18,425 nucleotides of DNA from JAPUIN01 sp041580375 (GCA_041580375.1 JBFGDZ010000061.1:1-18425); one strand, 5' to 3'. Positions 9,462 to 16,493 are shown, numbered from the stretch's first letter. Numbers and translations: made by a program. The notes: generated from the letters alone by a model not told the origin.

Positions 9462-9938
9462 TCACGAGGTTCCCGGGGGCCGCGACTGCAGCGCGACGTA
9501 CTTCATCTGCAGGTCGTAGATCAGGTTTTCGATCAGCGTCGACTCTTCGGAAGTCAGATTGCCCCGCGTCTTGAGGCGGAGGGCCTGCAGCAGGTCGATG
9601 ACGTGCCTCGCCCCCTCCAGATCGATCTCCGTGCGCTGACTGTATGGGTTCGGAATCTCGCCCAGACCCGCCGCGGCCGACGTGGCGAGGTTCAGCACGA
9701 GATTCTTGAAGTGGGACGACGCCAGGCGGTCCTCACCCGACTGGGTGGCATCTCGCCCCTCATCAGGCGTCTGCGGGCGGACGCCGGAGGCGTCCCGGTG
9801 GGCCGGGGCCGGCGGAGGGGCCGGCGGGTCGTCCTGAATCAGGTCCGGCGTCCGGGGCTGGCCTTCCGGGGTGAATCCGCGGCGGTCCACCACGCGAATC
9901 GGCTCGCGACGGTCCTCCTTCGCCCGAGTCTCGCTCAT
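9462..9938 (-). CDS. DUF1844 family protein
   Basis: A 158-residue cytoplasmic protein. The first 70 residues are charged and Pro-rich and look disordered. Residues about 75-151 match the DUF1844 pattern: SHFKNLVLNLATSAAAGLGE, then a helix IDLEGARHVIDLLQALRLKT and the ending LTSEESTLIENLIYDLQMKYV. Function is unknown in the family. The ATG at 9938 has a GGGGAG ribosome-binding site and a plausible promoter about 46 nt upstream, so it is probably the first gene of the three-gene operon. Confidence 0.85.
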   Translation of the reverse strand: MSETRAKEDRREPIRVVDRRGFTPEGQPRTPDLIQDDPPAPPPAPAHRDASGVRPQTPDEGRDATQSGEDRLASSHFKNLVLNLATSAAAGLGEIPNPYSQRTEIDLEGARHVIDLLQALRLKTRGNLTSEESTLIENLIYDLQMKYVALQSRPPGTS

Positions 9939-9983
9939 GTCGCTCCCCAGCCGCGTCGCTCGCGCAACTCCAATCCCGAGCGC

Positions 9984-10012
9984 AGGATAGCATCACGCCC
10001 GGGGCAACACAA
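9984..10012 (-). promoter_or_regulatory. Putative promoter of the DUF1844 operon
   Basis: On the minus strand a -35-like TTGTGT (10007-10012) is followed after 17 nt by a -10-like TATCCT (9984-9989). Each is an imperfect match to the sigma-70 consensus. The position, 46 nt before the first gene of the operon, supports it. It is back to back with the mazG promoter. Confidence 0.5.
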
Positions 10013-10024
10013 GATGCGCCGCCG

Positions 10025-10053
10025 TTGCGCGCGCACCGCGCGCGGTCTAAGAT
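10025..10053 (+). promoter_or_regulatory. Putative mazG promoter
   Basis: TTGCGC (10025-10030), a 17-nt spacer and TAAGAT (10048-10053), 4 of 6 matches each. The spacer is a G/C-rich inverted repeat (GCGCGC on both sides of a short centre). It would start transcription near 10060, ahead of the mazG ATG at 10091. Confidence 0.45.
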
Positions 10054-10090
10054 GGTCTTTTTTCCGAGCGATCGCCACCCGGAGGATCCC

Positions 10091-11047
10091 ATGTCGGAGA
10101 TGGAACGTCTGCGCGGCATCATCGAGCATCTGCGGGGCCCCGACGGATGCCCCTGGGATCGCGAGCAGACGCCGGAAACGCTCGGGACCTACCTTCTCGA
10201 GGAGACGTATGAGGCTCTCGAGGCGATCGCGCAGGGCTCGCCCGGAGAGCTCTGCGAGGAACTGGGTGACCTCCTGCTCCAGGTGGTCCTCCAGGCGCAG
10301 ATAGCGCGGGAGCGGGGCCACTTCGGTCTTGACGACGTCGCCCGTTGCATTGCCGACAAAATCGTACGCCGGCACCCGCACGTCTTCGGCAGGAACCGGC
10401 TGTCCACCTCCGCCCAGGTCCTGAAGCAGTGGGAGCAGATCAAGGCCGACGAGCGCTCCGGAGGGCGCGGCGGTTCGCTCCTGTCGGGTGTGCCGCGATC
10501 GCTGCCGGCGCTGCTGAAGGCGCTGCGCATCTCGACGAAGGCGTCGCGGGTCGGGTTCGACTGGCCCGATCGGGAGGATCTTCTCGCCAAGGTGGACGAG
10601 GAGCTGGAGGAGATGAAGGCGGCCATGCGCGCAGCAGACGCCACCGCGGTGCGTGAGGAGCTCGGTGACCTCCTCTTCACGCTCGCCAACGTGGGGCGCC
10701 AGATGGAGATCGATCCGGAGGAGGCTCTGCAGGACGCGAACCGGAAATTCCAGGATCGATTCGAGCGGATGGAGGCGGCGCTGGCCGCGGAGGGCCTGAC
10801 TCCGGCGCCCGATCACCGCGGGCGCATGGAGGCTCTGTGGATGAAGGTCAAGCGGATCAGTAGACCTTCGACTGACCGAACTGCCCCATCCGACGGAACT
10901 TCTGGAACCGGTGATCGACGCGATCGACGGGAGAGATCCGCGCGAGCTCCTCGAGCCGCGCGGACAGCCTCTCGTCAAGGATCTCGGCCTGGCGAGCGGG
11001 GTCGGCCTGCGCCCCGCCGGGCGGCTCGGGCACGATCTCGTCGATGA
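10091..11047 (+). CDS. mazG: MazG nucleoside triphosphate pyrophosphohydrolase with an antisense-derived C-terminal tail
   Basis: MazG hydrolyses (d)NTPs to NMP and pyrophosphate and helps clear damaged nucleotides and moderate the stringent response. From the ATG at 10091, behind a GGAGG ribosome-binding site, the first 257 residues form a full two-domain MazG. The pattern includes LRGPDGCPWDREQTPETL, EETYEALEAI, a first EELGDLLLQVVLQA and a second EELGDLLFTLANV, each supplying the Glu/Asp metal ligands. Homology ends around ALWMKVKRIS (near 10860). The frame then continues for 61 more residues, very rich in Arg, Ser and Ala, across the 3' end of accA on the other strand. A TAG stop sits at 10861-10863 in a neighbouring frame, so a one-base indel or true read-on are both possible. 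An upstream in-frame ATG at 10025 is less likely. Confidence 0.9.
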   Translation: MSEMERLRGIIEHLRGPDGCPWDREQTPETLGTYLLEETYEALEAIAQGSPGELCEELGDLLLQVVLQAQIARERGHFGLDDVARCIADKIVRRHPHVFGRNRLSTSAQVLKQWEQIKADERSGGRGGSLLSGVPRSLPALLKALRISTKASRVGFDWPDREDLLAKVDEELEEMKAAMRAADATAVREELGDLLFTLANVGRQMEIDPEEALQDANRKFQDRFERMEAALAAEGLTPAPDHRGRMEALWMKVKRISRPSTDRTAPSDGTSGTGDRRDRRERSARAPRAARTASRQGSRPGERGRPAPRRAARARSRR

Positions 11048-11819
11048 CGTCGAGGTCCTTGAGGTCGGGAGCCGTGATCCGCATGCTCCGCGCCGCCTCA
11101 CGCGCCTTCCCCTGGTCCGCCCATAGGATGGCCGCGCAACCCTCCGGGCTGATGACCGAGTAGATGGCATGCTCCAGCATGAGCACGCGATCACCGACCG
11201 CGATGGCGAGCGCTCCTCCGCTTCCGCCCTCGCCGGTGATCGTCACGATCACCGGGATGCGGAGTCCGGCCATGAGGCGCAGACTGGCGGCGATCGCCTC
11301 CGCCTGACCGCGCTCCTCGGCGCCTTTACCCGGATAGGCGCCCGGAGTGTCGACGAATGTGAAGAGGGGGCGCCGGAATTTTTCCGCCAGCTGCATCACG
11401 CGCATCGCCTTCCGGTATCCTTCCGGTCGAGGCATGCCGAAGTTGCGGCGCACCTTCTCGCGCGTGTCCCGTCCCTTCTGGTGCCCGATCACGGCGATCG
11501 GATGACCCCTGTAGGTGGCGAATCCGGCCACGATGGCGGGATCATCGGAGTATTTGCGATCGCCGTGAATCTCGACGAAATCCTGAAACAGCATGGCGAC
11601 GTAGTCGAGCGTGTAGGGGCGCTTCGGATGGCGGGCGACCAGAGTCCGCTGCCAGGGCGTGAGGCGGGAATAAACATCCCGGCGCATCGTGTCGAGGCGG
11701 CGCCGGAGGCGTTCGATCTCCTCGGCCCGATCCTCGCTGCCGGGGACGCCGGTCAATCCCTCGATCTGCTTTTCGAGGGATTGCAGCGGCTTCTCGAAAT
11801 CGTCTTCCTCGGCGGCCAT
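10857..11819 (-). CDS. accA: Acetyl-CoA carboxylase carboxyltransferase, alpha subunit
   Basis: AccA pairs with AccD to move the carboxyl group from biotin to acetyl-CoA, giving malonyl-CoA for fatty-acid synthesis. From the ATG at 11819 it is 320 residues, the usual AccA size. The N-terminal helix (DFEKPLQSLEKQIEGL) is typical. Later motifs include LFQDFVEIHGDR, TPGAYPGKGAEERGQAEAIA, the oxyanion-type GEGGSGGALAI and YSVISPEGCAAILW. The end (DRVDHRFQKFRRMGQF) is intact. A 338-residue frame from an ATG at 11873 exists, but its extra 18 residues are Arg-rich and unlike the family. No accD lies in the window. Its last 190 bp oppose the tail of mazG. Confidence 0.95.
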   Translation of the reverse strand: MAAEEDDFEKPLQSLEKQIEGLTGVPGSEDRAEEIERLRRRLDTMRRDVYSRLTPWQRTLVARHPKRPYTLDYVAMLFQDFVEIHGDRKYSDDPAIVAGFATYRGHPIAVIGHQKGRDTREKVRRNFGMPRPEGYRKAMRVMQLAEKFRRPLFTFVDTPGAYPGKGAEERGQAEAIAASLRLMAGLRIPVIVTITGEGGSGGALAIAVGDRVLMLEHAIYSVISPEGCAAILWADQGKAREAARSMRITAPDLKDLDVIDEIVPEPPGGAQADPARQAEILDERLSARLEELARISPVDRVDHRFQKFRRMGQFGQSKVY

Positions 11820-11914
11820 CACCGGGTGCCTGTCCGGGTCCCGCGTCCGGCTTCGCCGGCGATGAATCTCCATCGCCTCGCCGGCGGTTCTCCCCCTCGT
11901 CCTGCAAGCTTCAT
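11819..11914 (-). CDS. Possible 31-residue leader ORF before accA
   Basis: An ATG at 11914 opens a frame of 31 codons (MKLAGRGGEPPARRW...) whose TGA overlaps the accA ATG as TGATG. This would allow translational coupling or upstream-ORF control. The peptide is basic and low in complexity, and its ribosome-binding site is not strong. Chance is a real alternative in this G/C-rich DNA. Confidence 0.2.
   Translation of the reverse strand: MKLAGRGGEPPARRWRFIAGEAGRGTRTGTR
11858..11877. repeat. Small hairpin in the accA leader
   Basis: GGCGATG and CATCGCC form a perfect 7-bp stem around a 6-nt loop, inside the leader between the accA start and the upstream spacer. There is no T-run, so it is not a terminator. 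It could affect leader structure. Confidence 0.35.
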
Positions 11915-11974
11915 GCGCGCGACCTCACACAGGATCCGAACAGGCTCCTAGTCAAACACAATCCGCCCGGGTGC

Positions 11975-11980
11975 TGTCAA
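11975..11980 (-). promoter_or_regulatory. Possible -35 element for accA
   Basis: A perfect TTGACA on the minus strand just after the xerD stop. No good -10 hexamer lies 16-18 nt downstream, so accA may have a weak promoter here or may be read from the xerD transcript. Offered with low confidence. Confidence 0.3.
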
Positions 11981-11994
11981 GCGGTCACCGGGAG

Positions 11995-12885
11995 TCAGGC
12001 GCGCGGGTGGAAGTCGCGGTAGATGCGACGCAGACGCTCGCGGTTGATGTGCGTGTAGATCTGCGTCGTGGAGATGTCGGCGTGTCCGAGCATCAGCTGG
12101 ACCGATCGAAGGTCCGCGCCGCGTTCGAGCAGGTGCGTCGCGAACGAATGTCGGAGGACGTGGGGGCTCAATTTGCCCCTGAGGCCGATCGCGCGGCCGT
12201 GTTTCTTGAGGATCTTCCAGAACCCCTGCCGGGTGAGAGGTCCCCCGTGATGGTTGACGAACAGCGTGTCGCAGCCGGCCGATCCGATGATCCGCGGACG
12301 GCCATCCTCGAGATAGGCGCGCACCGTGCCGGCCGCCCGTCGGCCCATCGGCACGAGGCGCTCCTTGTTCCCCTTGCCGACGCATGTGAGGTACCCGCCG
12401 GCCAGGTTCAGTTCCCCCGTCCGCAGCCCGATCATCTCCGAGACGCGCATCCCGGTCGCGTAGAGGAGCTCCGCCATGGCGGCGTCGCGCAGGCCCAGAG
12501 GCGTCCGGGGGTCGGGGGCGGCGAGGAGACGATCCACCTCGTCCAGGGTGAGAAAGCGCGGCAGGGTCTTCCACGTGCGCGGGGCGCGAATCTGCGCCGT
12601 CGGGTCCTCGGAGACGATCTTTTCGACGACCAGGTAGCGATAGAAGGTCCGCACGGCGTTGAGGCATCGCGCGATCGATTTCGGCGACAATCCCTGCCGC
12701 GACAGCCTTCGGAAGAATTCGTTCAGCTCGCCGTAGCGGACCTGGCGCGGATGGCGGCCCTTCGACTTGAGAAACCGCTCGAACTTGGCCAGATCCCGGC
12801 CGTACGCCTCCACCGTGTTCTGCGCCAGCCCGCGCTCGATCTTCAGGTGATGGAGGTAGTCCCGGATCAGGACCTCGGCGGTCAT
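11995..12885 (-). CDS. xerD: XerC/XerD-type chromosome dimer-resolution recombinase
   Basis: A 296-residue tyrosine recombinase. XerC/XerD resolve chromosome dimers at dif near the division septum. The N-terminal SAM-like domain (LIRDYLHHLKIERGLAQNTVEAYGRDL) is followed by the catalytic domain with Arg147 (ATGMRVSE), Lys171 (KGNKERLVP), His242 and Arg245 (HVLRHSFATHLLE), His268 (LGHADISTTQIY) and nucleophile Tyr277. The length and the lack of a long N-terminal arm-binding domain distinguish it from phage integrases. The ATG at 12885 overlaps the dtd stop in an ATGA and fits the family N-terminus; a longer frame back to 13047 only translates dtd antisense-like filler. XerD is the better fit, but XerC cannot be excluded. 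Confidence 0.9.
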   Translation of the reverse strand: MTAEVLIRDYLHHLKIERGLAQNTVEAYGRDLAKFERFLKSKGRHPRQVRYGELNEFFRRLSRQGLSPKSIARCLNAVRTFYRYLVVEKIVSEDPTAQIRAPRTWKTLPRFLTLDEVDRLLAAPDPRTPLGLRDAAMAELLYATGMRVSEMIGLRTGELNLAGGYLTCVGKGNKERLVPMGRRAAGTVRAYLEDGRPRIIGSAGCDTLFVNHHGGPLTRQGFWKILKKHGRAIGLRGKLSPHVLRHSFATHLLERGADLRSVQLMLGHADISTTQIYTHINRERLRRIYRDFHPRA

Positions 12886-13328
12886 CGGCCCCGCTTCTCC
12901 AGGATGAAGGTCACGGGGCCGCGATTGACCAGCTCGACCTCCATGAAGGCGCGGAATCGGCCCGTCTCGATCCGCAACGGGCTCTTCCTCAGCCTCTCGA
13001 CGAGGGCCTCGTAAAGACGCTCCGCATCCTCGGGCGGCGCGGCGCACTCGAAACCGGGACGCCGTCCGCGGCTCAGGTCGGCGGCCAGCGTGAACTGCGA
13101 GACCACCAGAATCCCGGCTCCGGTGTCGAGAGCGGAGAGATTCATCTTGCCCGCATCGTCCTCGAAGATGCGCATATGTAGCACCTTGTCCGAAACTGCG
13201 TCAAGATCGGCTTCGACGTCCCCTCGCTCGACTCCCACGAGCAGGAGCATCCCCGAGCCGATCCGCCCGACGACGGCGCCGTCCACGCGCACCTCGGCGC
13301 GGGACACCCTCTGGATCACCAGTCTCAT
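12882..13328 (-). CDS. dtd: D-aminoacyl-tRNA deacylase
   Basis: A 148-residue protein, the normal Dtd length. It removes D-amino acids (and mischarged glycine) from tRNAs, preventing their use in translation. It starts MRLVIQRVSRAEVRVDG, contains SQFTLAAD (77-84) and ends with the Gly-cisPro motif NRGPVTF (135-141), both of which line the active site. Asn-Arg before Gly-Pro is a small departure from the common Asn-Asp or Asn-Glu. The ATG overlaps the murJ stop and the TGA overlaps the xerD start, so three genes are coupled in series. Confidence 0.96.
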   Translation of the reverse strand: MRLVIQRVSRAEVRVDGAVVGRIGSGMLLLVGVERGDVEADLDAVSDKVLHMRIFEDDAGKMNLSALDTGAGILVVSQFTLAADLSRGRRPGFECAAPPEDAERLYEALVERLRKSPLRIETGRFRAFMEVELVNRGPVTFILEKRGR

Positions 13329-14881
13329 CGACGCCTCATCATCGTGCGAAGAAGCCGCATCTCCTCGCTGCCGGACAGCCAGCTCGCGAGCAGATAGATG
13401 ATCGCCCCGCCCGCGATCAGAAGGCCGAGCGCCGCCGTCTTGGCCGCGATGCCCTCGAGGTCGAGCGGGTCCACGAGCCGGAGCGCGAGCCATACGGCGA
13501 TCCCCATGGCCGCTCCCGCGCCCGCCGCCCTCGCGGCACTGCGTCCCACATCGCCGCTCAGGAACGCCCCGCTGCGCCGGCTCAGGAGCCAAGCCAGGAG
13601 ACCCGCGTTCACCACCGCGGAGATCGATGTCGACAGCGCGATTCCGTCGTGTCCCATGGGCCCCACCAGAGCGAAGTTCAGGGCCAGGTGGATGAGAAAA
13701 GTCAGGATGCCCACCGCGACGGGCGTGCGCGTGTCGCGGTGCGCGTAAAACGCGCTGGCGAGAACGCTCACGGCGGCGATCGGCAGAAGGCCGGCGCCGT
13801 ACCATCCGAGCGCGCTCGCGGTGAACATCGTGTCCTGCCGCGTGAACTCGCCGCGCTCAAACAGCACGTGGATGATCGGCGCTCGCAGGATCCAGAGCCC
13901 GAGGGTCGCGGGCAGGCTCACGAACACCAGCAGGCGCGCCGCGGTGGAAAGGGTCGCGGTGACCTCCGCTCGATCATCCCTCCCGGCTGCGCGCGAGAGC
14001 CGCGGCAGGATCACGGTGGACAGGCTGACGGCGAAGACGCCCAGAGTGAGCTCGGTCACCCGGATCGCGTAATAGAGGAACGAGACGCTGCCCTCACGGA
14101 GGCTCGCCGCGAACTGGGAGTCCACGACCAGGTTGATCTGCGTGACTCCCGCGCCGAAGATGCGCGGCAGCATCAGGCGCCCGGCTTCCCGCAGGCCTTC
14201 CCCATCGAACGGGCGCGGGAGCCGAAGACTGAGCCCGCGCCTGAGCACGGGCGGGATCTGCACGGCGAGCTGCAGGATCCCCCCTCCCAGCACGCCGGCG
14301 GCGAATGCGTGGGCCGGATTGGGAAATTGATCCTTCAGGCCGAGTGCCGCGGCGATGATCGCCAGGTTGAGAAGCAGCGGCGTGAAGGCCGGGAGCGCGA
14401 AACGATCGAACGAGTTCAGGATGCCCGACATCAGGGCCGCGAGCGAGATGAGGAAAATGTAGGGAAACATCCAGCGGTTCAGCTGCACGGTCAGATCGAA
14501 TTTGCCGGGATCGGCGGCGAAACCCCAGGCGAGCGCCCGCACCAGCAGGGGCGAAAAGACGATGCCGAGGACGACGACGATCGCGAGGAGGAAGGAGAGG
14601 ACGTACAGAACGGATCCGGCGAACCTCCACATCGCGCGCGGGTCGTCCCGCTGCATATAACGGGCGAACAGGGGAACGAACGCCGCGCTGACCGCTCCCT
14701 CGCCCAGGAGGCGGCGCAGCATGTTCGGGATCCGGAACGCGATGACGAAGGCGTCCGATGCGCCGGCGGCGCCCAGGATCAGCGCCTGCAGATTGTCCCG
14801 GATGTACCCGGCGATCCGGCTGAGCAGGGTCATCAGACCCATCGAGCCGGCCGCGCGAACGAGGGTGCGGTCCCTGTCCAT
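13325..14881 (-). CDS. murJ: MurJ lipid II flippase
   Basis: A 518-residue inner-membrane protein of the MOP/MATE superfamily that flips lipid II to the periplasmic face for peptidoglycan synthesis. Multiple hydrophobic segments span its length, consistent with 13-14 transmembrane helices. The start (VRAAGSMGLMTLLSRIAGYIRD) and the motif FRIPNMLRRLLGEGAVSAAFVP are characteristic of MurJ. The ATG at 14881 follows a G-rich ribosome-binding region. It is the first gene of murJ-dtd-xerD and its stop overlaps the dtd start. Confidence 0.95.
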   Translation of the reverse strand: MDRDRTLVRAAGSMGLMTLLSRIAGYIRDNLQALILGAAGASDAFVIAFRIPNMLRRLLGEGAVSAAFVPLFARYMQRDDPRAMWRFAGSVLYVLSFLLAIVVVLGIVFSPLLVRALAWGFAADPGKFDLTVQLNRWMFPYIFLISLAALMSGILNSFDRFALPAFTPLLLNLAIIAAALGLKDQFPNPAHAFAAGVLGGGILQLAVQIPPVLRRGLSLRLPRPFDGEGLREAGRLMLPRIFGAGVTQINLVVDSQFAASLREGSVSFLYYAIRVTELTLGVFAVSLSTVILPRLSRAAGRDDRAEVTATLSTAARLLVFVSLPATLGLWILRAPIIHVLFERGEFTRQDTMFTASALGWYGAGLLPIAAVSVLASAFYAHRDTRTPVAVGILTFLIHLALNFALVGPMGHDGIALSTSISAVVNAGLLAWLLSRRSGAFLSGDVGRSAARAAGAGAAMGIAVWLALRLVDPLDLEGIAAKTAALGLLIAGGAIIYLLASWLSGSEEMRLLRTMMRRR

Positions 14882-14916
14882 GCCCCCCCAGATCTCCCGG
14901 CCTCCGTGGCGGGCGG

Positions 14917-14945
14917 ATTCTATGCGGGGCGCAGGGGGCGCGCAA
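14917..14945 (-). promoter_or_regulatory. Putative murJ operon promoter
   Basis: On the minus strand, TTGCGC (14940-14945), exactly 17 nt, then TAGAAT (14917-14922), which matches 5 of 6 in the -10. The start of transcription would be near 14910, about 30 nt before murJ. Confidence 0.6.
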
Positions 14946-14967
14946 CAGGGCGTCTGCTCGACCTTTG

Positions 14968-14976
14968 TGTTAATCT
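14968..14976 (+). promoter_or_regulatory. Possible extended -10 promoter of ssb
   Basis: TGTTAATCT gives a TGn extension in front of a TAATCT -10 hexamer, about 38 nt before the ssb ATG. No -35 hexamer stands 17 nt upstream, which is tolerated with extended -10 promoters. Confidence 0.4.
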
Positions 14977-15014
14977 AGGCGCGGACCCGATCGGAGAAAG
15001 CGAGGGGTATCGTC

Positions 15015-15437
15015 ATGGCCAGCCTCAACAAGGTCATCCTCATCGGCAACCTGGGCCGCGATCCGGAGGTGCGCTACACCCAAAACGGCACCGCCGTGGC
15101 CAATTTCACGCTGGCGACCAACGAAGTCTGGACGGACAAGGGCGGCGAACGGCAGGAGCGCACCGAGTGGCACCGCATCGTCGTGTGGGGCAAGCAGGCG
15201 GAGATCGTCCGGGAGTATCTGTCGAAGGGACGCCAGGTTTACGTCGAAGGCTCCCTGCAGACGCGGCAGTGGGACGATCGCGAGGGCAACAAGCGGACCA
15301 CGACCGAGATCAAGGCGGCGCGGGTCCTCATGCTCGGCCGGCCGGGGTCGCCCGAGAGCCAGACGCCTGCGGGAGGCGGCGGATCGGGCGAAGTGGTGTC
15401 CGAGGAGCCGGCCGGAGAGGACGACATTCCATTCTGA
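15015..15437 (+). CDS. ssb: Single-stranded DNA-binding protein
   Basis: A 140-residue SSB that coats single-stranded DNA in replication, repair and recombination. The OB fold occupies about 1-108 (MASLNKVILIGNLGRDPEVRYTQNGTAVANF, TEWHRIVVWGKQAEIV, VYVEGSLQTRQW). A short Gly-rich disordered linker leads to the acidic tip EDDIPF, which binds partner proteins. Length is slightly shorter than in E. coli, mainly in the linker. An AGGGG ribosome-binding site precedes the ATG. It diverges from murJ and ends before a strong terminator. Confidence 0.97.
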   Translation: MASLNKVILIGNLGRDPEVRYTQNGTAVANFTLATNEVWTDKGGERQERTEWHRIVVWGKQAEIVREYLSKGRQVYVEGSLQTRQWDDREGNKRTTTEIKAARVLMLGRPGSPESQTPAGGGGSGEVVSEEPAGEDDIPF

Positions 15438-15466
15438 ACCACGCGCGCTCGAGCGGCGGGGGCGAG

Positions 15467-15628
15467 TCAGCCGCGCCGCAAGCGTCCGGGGCCGGCCCTG
15501 CGGGCCGGCCTTTTTTCGTCCGCGGACGATCGAGCCGGCCGGATCACGCTGCGCCTGAACCGGGCGGAATCGGCCTTCCGGCCCGCGGACATGCGCCCGC
15601 TCTTCGCCATGTTCACGTAGCGCGCCAT
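15467..15628 (-). CDS. Possible 53-residue basic peptide
   Basis: An ATG 7 bp after the stop of the TPR gene opens 53 codons (MARYVNMAKSGRM then Arg/Ala/Ser-rich). It reads antisense through the ssb terminator. The ribosome-binding site is poor and the composition is typical of chance frames in G/C-rich DNA. Listed as a weak candidate only. Confidence 0.2.
   Translation of the reverse strand: MARYVNMAKSGRMSAGRKADSARFRRSVIRPARSSADEKRPARRAGPGRLRRG
15490..15516 (+). terminator. Intrinsic terminator after ssb
   Basis: GGCCGGCCC and GGGCCGGCC form a perfect 9-bp G/C stem with a 3-nt loop (TGC), followed directly by six T. It lies 52 nt after the ssb stop. On the opposite strand the hairpin has no U-run, so it is directional. 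Confidence 0.92.
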
Positions 15629-15635
15629 GATCGTC

Positions 15636-16361
15636 TCAGGAGAGCTCGTCGAGCTTCTGGCGAGCCTCGGGCGAGTACTCCGAGCCCGGGAACTCGTTGA
15701 GCACCCTCTCGTAGGTGCGCAGGGCCTGGTCCTTCTGGCCCAGGCGCTCGTGACACCGGGCCGCGCCGAGGAGACCTTCCTCCCGGGGAAAGTGGCCGCG
15801 CGCGTCTTCCGCCAGAATCTGAAAATGGGTCAGGGCCTCCGCCGGCCGTCCCGCGGACTCGAGCACCCGCGCCAGCTTGAAGCGCGCTAGGGGCGCGATG
15901 AAATCGCGAGAATGGTCGGACAGGATCGACTCGAGGATCGTGATGCTCTCGTCGTGGCGTCCCAGATCCGCCAGGGCGATGGCCTTGTAGTACATGGCGC
16001 GCGGAGCGGCGGCGGTCGAGCCGTAGTCGTCCGCAATGGCGTCGGCCAGCTCGACGATCCGTTCGGCGCGATCCTCCGACGTCATGAACGTGGGGGTGCC
16101 CGGCGGCGCGTTCTGCATCGACTCCAGGGACAGGGCGAGGGGCGCCCGGCGGATCTGCTGCACCTCGCCGAGCCGGTAGGCCGCCTCGGACTCGCGACCG
16201 CGGCTCCAGCGATTGTAGAAAAGCACGCCCGCTCCCAGGACGACGATCACGGAGACGGTGATCGCCAGGGGCTTGAGGTTATCTTCCGCGGCGATGGCCA
16301 GCCGCTCGAGCACGGTCGCCAGCTCGTCGCGTTTGATCCGATGTCGTTCGCTCGTCTTCAC
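15636..16361 (-). CDS. Membrane-anchored TPR protein (YfgM-like)
   Basis: A 241-residue protein with a short cytoplasmic N-terminus, one membrane segment (about 32-52: LAITVSVIVVLGAGVLFYNRW) and a periplasmic-side TPR region (repeats such as AMYYKAIALADLGRHDESITILE and ALRTYERVLNEFPGSEYSPEA). The architecture resembles YfgM, a chaperone-linked partner of BamB and the SecYEG translocon, but the identity is tentative. The start is a GTG at 16361 because GGGGAGG lies 4 nt upstream and the protein begins KTSERHRIKR. A longer frame to 16436 would translate into the tRNA gene, so it is rejected. The tRNA lies 42 nt upstream on the same strand. Confidence 0.8.
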   Translation of the reverse strand: MKTSERHRIKRDELATVLERLAIAAEDNLKPLAITVSVIVVLGAGVLFYNRWSRGRESEAAYRLGEVQQIRRAPLALSLESMQNAPPGTPTFMTSEDRAERIVELADAIADDYGSTAAAPRAMYYKAIALADLGRHDESITILESILSDHSRDFIAPLARFKLARVLESAGRPAEALTHFQILAEDARGHFPREEGLLGAARCHERLGQKDQALRTYERVLNEFPGSEYSPEARQKLDELS

Positions 16362-16365
16362 GCCG

Positions 16366-16372
16366 CCTCCCC
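16366..16372 (-). promoter_or_regulatory. Ribosome-binding site fixing the GTG start of the TPR gene
   Basis: GGGGAGG on the minus strand, 4 nt before the GTG at 16361. It decides against the longer ATG-started frame that runs into the tRNA-Arg gene. Confidence 0.7.
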
Positions 16373-16403
16373 ATGGCGATCCCCGGCCCGCCGCGCCGGT
16401 GGC

Positions 16404-16480
16404 TGGTGGGCCTGAGAGGACTCGAACCTCCGGCACGCGGATTAGGAATCCGCTGCTCTATCCACCTGAGCTACAGGCCC
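16404..16480 (-). tRNA. tRNA-Arg (anticodon CCT), CCA encoded
   Basis: A 77-nt cloverleaf. Acceptor stem GGGCCTG pairs with CAGGCCC, followed by A and an encoded CCA. The D arm is GCTC...GAGC. The anticodon stem GCGGA/TCCGC carries loop TTCCTAA, so the anticodon is CCT, reading AGG. The T arm is GGAGG-TTCGAGT-CCTCT. It serves a rare Arg codon in a G/C-rich genome and is a common integration target. The integrase gene ends 13 nt before its 5' end. Confidence 0.96.
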
Positions 16481-16493
16481 TTACCCTTTATTT
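16440..16493. other. Inferred element boundary / attachment region at the tRNA 5' half
   Basis: The integrase stops at 16494, 13 nt from the tRNA 5' end, while native genes continue on the other side. If the integrase acted here, the crossover should lie in the anticodon or 5' part of the tRNA, with a matching partial copy at the far end of the element, beyond the window. No duplicate is seen within the window, so this is inference. Confidence 0.35.

Noticed and set aside
7395..10304. A 969-codon open frame on the plus strand
   Set aside because: It runs antisense to three convincing minus-strand genes, has low-complexity Arg/Gln/Gly composition and no domain; it is a by-product of G/C-biased third codon positions.
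12886..13047. N-terminal extension of XerD
   Set aside because: The family start and an ATGA overlap fit the ATG at 12885; the extra residues are dtd read in another frame.
13329..13805. N-terminal extension of Dtd
   Set aside because: The 148-residue protein from 13328 is full length; the extension is murJ in another frame.
13649..15700. A 683-codon open frame on the plus strand across murJ and ssb
   Set aside because: It is antisense to murJ and out of frame with ssb, with charged low-complexity sequence and no recognisable domain.
16362..16436. Longer start for the TPR gene
   Set aside because: It would begin inside the tRNA-Arg gene; the GTG with GGGGAGG at 16361 is better.
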